Positions 59,801-64,000 of a DNA stretch of 64,000 bases are shown piece after piece (within the stretch, counting starts at the first letter, position 1; each line of letters starts with the position of its first letter). The position numbers and the translations under genes were made by a program. The stretch is from Closterium sp. NIES-65. Its lineage: Eukaryota > Streptophyta > Zygnematophyceae > Desmidiales > Closteriaceae. Where the stretch lies: NCBI GenBank assembly GCA_948144175.1, contig CANXME010001453.1, positions 2,790,001 to 2,854,000 of the forward strand. Direction: 5' to 3'. Below the pieces are notes generated by a model. The model saw only the letters and a list, made by a program, of their open reading frames with translations, did no database searches and was not told the DNA's origin.

Positions 59801-60750
59801 TGGGACATTAAAGGATCAGGCCAAAGGGAGTATGGGCTGTTGGTGAGAGGCTGAGTCTGGTGATGTGAGTGTGCGTGGTTGAGGTTGGAACGGTAAGGGT
59901 GGGTGGGGGTGTGAGGCGAATTTTGAAGCGCTTCAAAAGTGAGTCTGTCGTGTTTTCCATTTGCTGCATTCCAATGTATGCCCTCCTTCGCTTCCCGTTT
60001 TTTTTCAGAAGATATCTCAAAAAACTCTTGAGGCTTTTAGATTGCGCTGCAGCCCTTGCAATACGAGTAGGGAAGCCTGCCGCACTGCACTGCCTCACCT
60101 TTCCCGTCCCCCTCCCCATCTCTCCCAACCGCTCTGTCCCTCCTCCACGCTCCCCCTGCCACCCCCTTCCCTTCGACCCACACCCAGCTCCCCCCCCCTT
60201 CTGTTCCTTCCCCTTCCCTCTCCCTTACACAGCCAGGTGCCTCAAAGTATTCCCCTGCCTTCTCCCTTAGGCTTCAACTACTGGAGCTGCTACTTCCGTG
60301 CCTCACCTCTCTCTCCCCTCCCTTCTACCCTTTCTTACTCTCCGTGCTTCCCTGCCATCCCCTCCCCATGTGACCTCGCTCCCCTTCCCCCTGCTGTTCT
60401 TGTCTCCCTTTCAGGCGCCAGCACTGCTGGAGCTACTCAGGTCCTACCAGGCACAGGAGGGTGGTTTGAGGGTGGGGCCCTGGATGGCATGTGGTGATGA
60501 TACTGGTTGACGCATGCTCTTCCTGCTACCCGCTCCCCTCCCCTCCCCCCTGCTGCTCTCGTCTCCCTTTCAGGCCGCAGCACTGCTGGAGCTCTTACAG
60601 TCGTGCCAGCACAGGAGGGTGGATAGAAGGAAGGCCGGATGTAATGTAACCCCCTTCCCTTTCCCCTACTTCCCTCTGCTGCTCTCGTCTCCCTTTCAGG
60701 CGGCTGCACTGCTTGAGCTACTCAGGTCCTGCCAGGCACAGGAGGGTTAG
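54641..60750 (+). CDS. U-box / armadillo-repeat E3 ubiquitin ligase (plant PUB type), 1333 aa over two exons as modelled
   Basis: Exon 1 is 54641-58591 (1317 codons) and exon 2 is 60700-60750 (16 codons and stop); phase 0, CCAAG|GTGAGT ... TTTCAG|GCG. A long disordered Ser/Glu/Ala N-terminus is followed by a U-box at about residues 326-395 (EEFICPLSLDIMFDPVIVES ... TCPKTRQPL ... LITDWCKRN), which binds the E2. Ala/Gly-rich linkers include about 30 Ala from (GCT)n near 56780-56863. ARM repeats fill about 1028-1317 (EAGGVAPLVDLLWSDDEPTA; AGALQPLLDLLLDGPTRAKK; EEGAVPALAELVEGG), the substrate-binding part. The layout fits plant U-box (PUB-ARM) ligases. The exon end ...VGTGKTQAK is echoed seven times downstream and exon 2 at least twice upstream, so alternative C-termini are conceivable. 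Confidence 0.88.
56777..56865 (+). repeat. (GCT)n trinucleotide repeat coding for polyalanine
   Basis: About 28 uninterrupted GCT codons within the U-box/ARM gene, followed by further Ala-rich sequence with interruptions. Pure codon use indicates slippage. Confidence 0.95.
58655..59768 (+). repeat. Seven donor-side echoes of the U-box/ARM exon 1 end
   Basis: Copies of the segment encoding GASSKEWLVAIDEEGISASV through KTQAK, with their own AAG|GTGAG donors, end at about 58768, 58964, 59096, 59323, 59460, 59604 and 59768. Stops and small losses (for example TAG in ATCGATTAGGAGG at about 58700) mark most as non-coding. Similarity is about 85-95% by eye. Confidence 0.93.
59921..59938. repeat. 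Palindrome with TTTTGAA arms, GCGC core
   Basis: TTTTGAAGCGCTTCAAAA is perfect and has a compensated change in both arms (GAA/TTC instead of GAG/CTC). No clear duplication flanks it. Confidence 0.92.
60264..60650 (+). repeat. Acceptor-side echoes of the last U-box/ARM exon
   Basis: Copies of AG|GCGGCTGCACTGCTTGAGC occur at about 60270 (diverged), 60415-60470 and 60573-60625. Each follows a pyrimidine tract (CTCGTCTCCCTTTCAG). The model uses the last copy (60700), which has the complete frame to TAG. The 60415 copy also stays open for several codons. Confidence 0.88.
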
Positions 60751-61560
60751 AGGGAAGTGAGGGGAGGGGGTGACTTGTTGTGATGGTGGTTTAAAGTGGG
60801 GGCGAGTGGTGTGGTAGGTGGGATGGGGTTGGTACCGGTACCTGGTGGTGGTGCTAGTGATTGGTGAGGAATGGCAAGTGAGGATGCTGGGGGTAAGTGA
60901 GGATGCTGGGGTTAAGTGAGGATGCGAGTGTGTGTGTGTGCGTGTGGAGTGAGGGATTGATGGACAGTGAAGGTGTGCAGGGCACTGTGCCTCTCGTCGG
61001 TGTTGGTAGGGCACACACAGAGCCAACAGAGCGAACAGAGCGGGGTGATGGTTTTGATAGGTGGTAGCGGTACTGGTTGTCTTGTTTCTCTGTGCGATGA
61101 TGACTTGACTGCAAATCTGAGCAAATGTTTATGCTGATGCGTGCATTTAGCGTCGTATGATATGCAATGTGTTTCTAAAATTGCTGGTACTTGTATTTCG
61201 ACCCTATGCTACATAATTACATCAACCATGAGTGAACGCATCCTCTCCTCCTGATGTCACTGCTGCATGCCATATCATGGTTGGGCTTAGGATGATGAGG
61301 GAGAAGACAGCAGAGCTGTGCTGGATTTTGTTTCAGACTAGCCTGGGTTGTTTATGCCCTTTTCCAGCTTCCAAATGAAGTTCCTGCTGCAACACCGTAT
61401 CAAAGTTGGAAACAACTTTTCTTACGCTTCAACCAAAATCATGCCGTAGCTGTTTAAAAAAATACTTAATACTGCGACATCAGCCTCCCACATAACCAGG
61501 ATTTTACACTGGGTTTGATAGGGCGACGCGAGGGTGTCAAACTGTAACAAATCGCGTTAC
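60751..61560. other. Convergent 3' region between the U-box and RRF genes
   Basis: G-rich short repeats (GTGAGGATGCTGGGGTTAA-type, 60885-60930), then AT-rich sequence. Both genes point toward this stretch. No other gene is recognised. Confidence 0.4.
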
Positions 61561-61561
61561 G

Positions 61562-62031
61562 ACCAGTACACTACCCCTTGAGCTCTTTCTCCTTGGCCTC
61601 ACAAGAAGAAGGATTACATTTTACTAAACGTAAAAATCACGTTACCGGTACCACCACTAAGTACACTACCCCTTGAGCTCTTTCTCCTTGGCCTCGCATA
61701 TAGCATCCAGCTGCTTCTTTGCTGCTGCTACAGCATCCTCCACCTGCCACACACATACACACACACAAGAGGTATTGCAAGGTGATAGGGGCCTGCGCTT
61801 CTATCCGGGGTGATACGGTACAAGGGGTATTGCAAGGTGAGTGATGCAGGGGTGAGAGTCAAGGAAGCGCCCCTATAGCTGCTCCTTTGCTGCTGCTGCC
61901 TCCTCCACTTGCCACACACGCACACACTCACATGCACAGCAGAGACAAGGGGTGTTGCGGGGTGAGAGTAAAGAAAGCGCCCCTATAGCTACTCCTTAGC
62001 TGCTGCTGCTGCCTCCTCCACTTGCCACACA
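61562..62031 (-). repeat. Echoes on both sides of the last RRF exon
   Basis: The 3' end of the last exon, with its stop codon (CACTACCCCTTGAGCTCTTT ...), is repeated at about 61568-61606. Its 5' part (GCTGCTGC-CCTCCAC-TGCCACACAC) is repeated at about 61876-61920 and 61986-62031. Confidence 0.88.
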
Positions 62032-62748
62032 CAGCAGACAAAACGCCTGCTCGTTTACTGGAGAACAGTGTAGTGCGGTATGTTGAGAAACCATGTGGTA
62101 CAGTGTGGTGAAGGGCGATGGAGAGGGGTAGAGAACTGTACCTTCTTTTCCGCCCGCTTGCGCTCGTCCTCGGGAATCACATCTGCTGCTTTCTTTATAG
62201 CGTCCATTCCCTATAAGCACAGGTAAGTTGGTTTGTATTGCAGGAGACGAGGAGGACAATGGAGAAGAGCGGCGCCTTCTGAGACAGGACAGAGATCCTA
62301 ATTACAAAAGACTTGGGGTTTAAGTCTAGACAAACAGGTGGAGTGAATTTGTATTGCGAAAGAGATTGAAATTCTGAACAATGCGAGAACAGGATAAACA
62401 GGGTATTGCAGGCAAAGAGTGTGTCGCAGTCTCCCATTGCAGGGGGACAATCGAGACGAGTGACGCAAAAACAAGAAATTCGCCATACATATGAGATTTA
62501 TTAAAGTGGAAAAAAACCTTGCACTAGTGGAAAATGCGTGCATCAGCACAGCAAGCCACCCTGACTCACCTCCTTCCTCGCCCGCCGTGACTTTTGAGTC
62601 GACTCAAAAGCCACCCTCACTCACCTCCTTCCTCGCCCGCCGTGACTTTTGAGTCGACTCAAAAGCCACCCTCACTCACCTCCTTCCTCGCCCGCCGCAA
62701 GCTCACTCTCGCAGACTCCGCTGCCTTTTGCGCCAGCTTGAACATAGC
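61666..62748 (-). CDS. Organellar ribosome recycling factor, C-terminal three exons (partial)
   Basis: Exons on the minus strand: 62748-62680, 62210-62142 and 61743-61666 (69, 69 and 78 nt with stop; all phase 0). The 71 residues run AMFKLAQKAAESARVSLRRA ... GMDAIKKAADVIPEDERKRA ... VEDAVAAAKKQLDAICEAKE-KELKG. This is the C-terminal helix bundle of RRF (frr family), which splits post-termination ribosomes; a nuclear gene implies plastid or mitochondrial import. The N-terminal exons were not found before the window edge, partly because the next intron is full of copies of the first listed exon. The family call rests on the RVSLRRARKEGMDAIKKA block and the Lys/Glu-rich end. Confidence 0.72.
62545..62690 (-). 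repeat. RRF splice-donor segment tandemly triplicated with palindromes between
   Basis: CTCACCTCCTTCCTCGCCCG (complement of the exon end with its GTGAGT donor) occurs three times with 55-bp spacing. The perfect 20-bp palindromes 62591-62610 and 62646-62665 (core TTTTGAGTCGACTCAAAA) lie between the copies. Confidence 0.95.
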
Positions 62749-62824
62749 CTGGGGAAGAGAGGGGGGTGGGGGGGAGGGGGAAGGGGATGGGGAGGGGGAT
62801 GGGGAGGGGCTGAGCTAGTAACTT

Positions 62825-63095
62825 CTAAGAGGCCTCAAGCTCACTCTTGCAAACTCAGCTGCCTTTTGAGCCAGCTTGAACATGGCCTGGGGAAGGGGAG
62901 AGGGGGGGAAGAGTAGAGGGGACATTCAGAAAATTCCGCTGCCATTTGCGCGAGCTTGAAAAAGGCCTGGGGAAGGGAGGGGAAGAGGGGAGGCCAATGG
63001 GGAGAAGGATACGGAAGGGCAGAGAGGAGGGAAAAGAGCAATCTTGCAGACTCTGCTGCCTTTTAAGCGCTCTTAAACATGGCCAGGGGAAGGGA
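62825..63095 (-). repeat. Acceptor-side echoes of an RRF exon
   Basis: Three copies of the 62680-62748 exon start (complement of GCTGCCTTTTG-GCCAGCTTGAACATGGCC) lie at about 62833-62892, 62925-62972 and 63040-63092, each with a CCTGGGGAAG-type acceptor, separated by purine-rich tracts. Confidence 0.88.
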
Positions 63096-63685
63096 GGTGT
63101 GAGCAGGATGTGGAAGGACAGAGAGCGGAGGGAGATGTAGAGGTCTCAAAGGCAGTCTCGCGGAGACAACAAAGGAAGATGGAAGTTGATGATTGAGAGA
63201 AAAGAGGGAAGAGGGGGGGTAGAAGACACAGCTTTCACTCCTCTCCTCTTAACTCCCTCACTTCCTGCTTCTCACCTCCCTCACTTCCCCTCCTCTCACC
63301 TTCACTCCCCCCTTCTCACCTCTCTCACTTCCTTGGTCAGTCTTGAAGGTGGGGGAAGTAAAATGCGCATGCAACAAGGGGAGGGAAAACGGGGAAGAAG
63401 GGGGAGAAGCAGGAGGGTAAGTTGAAGGTAATTTCATTGATAGTAACTGTGTTTTGAGACCAATGATATGAAGCATAGGAATCTAAATAGTAACTGGAAC
63501 CAAAAAGGAAAATGAGATACGATAAAGTCAAGGTTCGGTTCGAACAAGGGAAGAAGGATTTTGGAACATATATTTAATAAACAATTTGTACATGAGGTGC
63601 TTTTTTTTCCAGTCGACTCAAAAGATCAATGGTTGAACAAGTAGAACACGTTGCAAGCTACTGCCAAAAGATCAAAGGCTCTGCC
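63096..63685. other. Purine/pyrimidine-rich intronic sequence upstream of the RRF exons
   Basis: Low-complexity AG- and TC-rich tracts (63120-63420) followed by AT-rich sequence. A half-decayed palindrome (AGTCGACTCAAAA, 63611-63623) follows poly-T. AAAAGATCAA at 63620 recurs at 63666. No exon was recognised. Confidence 0.45.
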
Positions 63686-63687
63686 AA

Positions 63688-63778
63688 TTCCTGTTATTGA
63701 TGTACAATGATGGCAACGGAAGGACTTTTGAGGCGCCTCAAATTTCCTGCTATTAATGTACAATGATGGCAACGGAAA
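63688..63778. repeat. 34-bp direct duplication joined by a palindrome (GCGC core)
   Basis: TTCCTGTTATTGATGTACAA ... GGCAACGGAA occurs at 63688-63721 and, with two changes, at 63745-63778. TTTGAGGCGCCTCAAA (63727-63742) is at the join. Confidence 0.95.
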
Positions 63779-64000
63779 GAATGATGGGCATGGTATGACA
63801 GCCACGGTAAGCCAAGACTCACTCTTGGCTCTCTATTATCAAAATACCTGCTCACCTGGGAGGAAATGGGAAGGAGGAAAACGGTGCTTACCTGGGGATG
63901 GGCGCAAGGATGGCAGTGTGCGAGGTGTGAGAGGGGTTCAGCCCCATGGGCGAATTTAAGGAAGCATGTGTGGGAGGAGTGAGAGGGAAGCGAAGCTCTC
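63779..64000. other. Right end of the window, no gene recognised
   Basis: Short frames only. It could hold further intron of the minus-strand RRF gene. Confidence 0.35.

Noticed and set aside
15434-63742. Palindromes as cloning or sequencing linkers
   Set aside because: The core differs between copies, decayed versions exist, and arms extend with site-specific bases. An assembly artefact should still be excluded with long reads.
1-64000. tRNA or rRNA genes
   Set aside because: None was recognised by eye; tRNA-like strings found were retrotransposon primer-binding sites.

Overview
The window is nuclear DNA of a green-lineage eukaryote, most likely a streptophyte (charophyte) alga. It holds intron-bearing genes with GT-AG splice sites, a plant-type peptidyl-serine galactosyltransferase, a plant U-box/ARM E3 ligase, a protein with a putative plastid transit peptide, and Ty1-copia and chromovirus-type Ty3-gypsy elements. 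A zygnematophycean such as Closterium would fit, but the genus cannot be proved from this sequence.

Layout: 339-6581 is a very young copia element (two 448-bp LTRs, TSD CCATC) carrying a solo LTR of another family at its gag-pol junction. 6816-7970 (-) is a 5'-truncated LINE end. 8324-11530 (-) is a 1068-aa F-box/leucine-rich protein. 12528-13770 (-) is a two-exon gene for a small, probably plastid, membrane protein. 15020-30890 (+) is a 12-exon gene for a SERGT1/SGT1-like (GT96) glycosyltransferase with two homologous halves; its exons sum to 4047 nt (1348 aa). 31102-45381 (-) is a chromovirus (343-bp LTRs, TSD CAATG) into which a second copia element (32725-39881, TSD AAATG) and a short LTR element lacking gag-pol (42749-44297, TSD ACCTG) have inserted. 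46362-47956 (+) is an RS/KR-rich nuclear protein. 48497-53521 (+) is a six-exon SPF27/BCAS2 (MOS4) spliceosome gene with a 939-bp hAT-like MITE in its last intron. 54641-60750 (+) is a U-box/ARM E3 ligase. 61666-62748 (-) is the 3' end of an organellar ribosome recycling factor.

The unusual signal is shared by nearly all the host genes. Their introns are filled with partial, usually broken copies of the adjoining exon: acceptor-side pieces lie upstream of the real exon and donor-side pieces downstream ('exon echoes'). At many of these direct-duplication junctions sits a short palindrome of one family, TTTTGAG-NNNN-CTCAAAA, whose 4-bp centre differs from copy to copy (TCGA, GCGC, AATT, ACGT) yet stays self-complementary. 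This looks like an ongoing process that builds palindrome-marked tandem duplications, enlarges introns and multiplies splice sites. Exon boundaries were chosen so that GT-AG sites, phases and total lengths agree; no transcript data were available.
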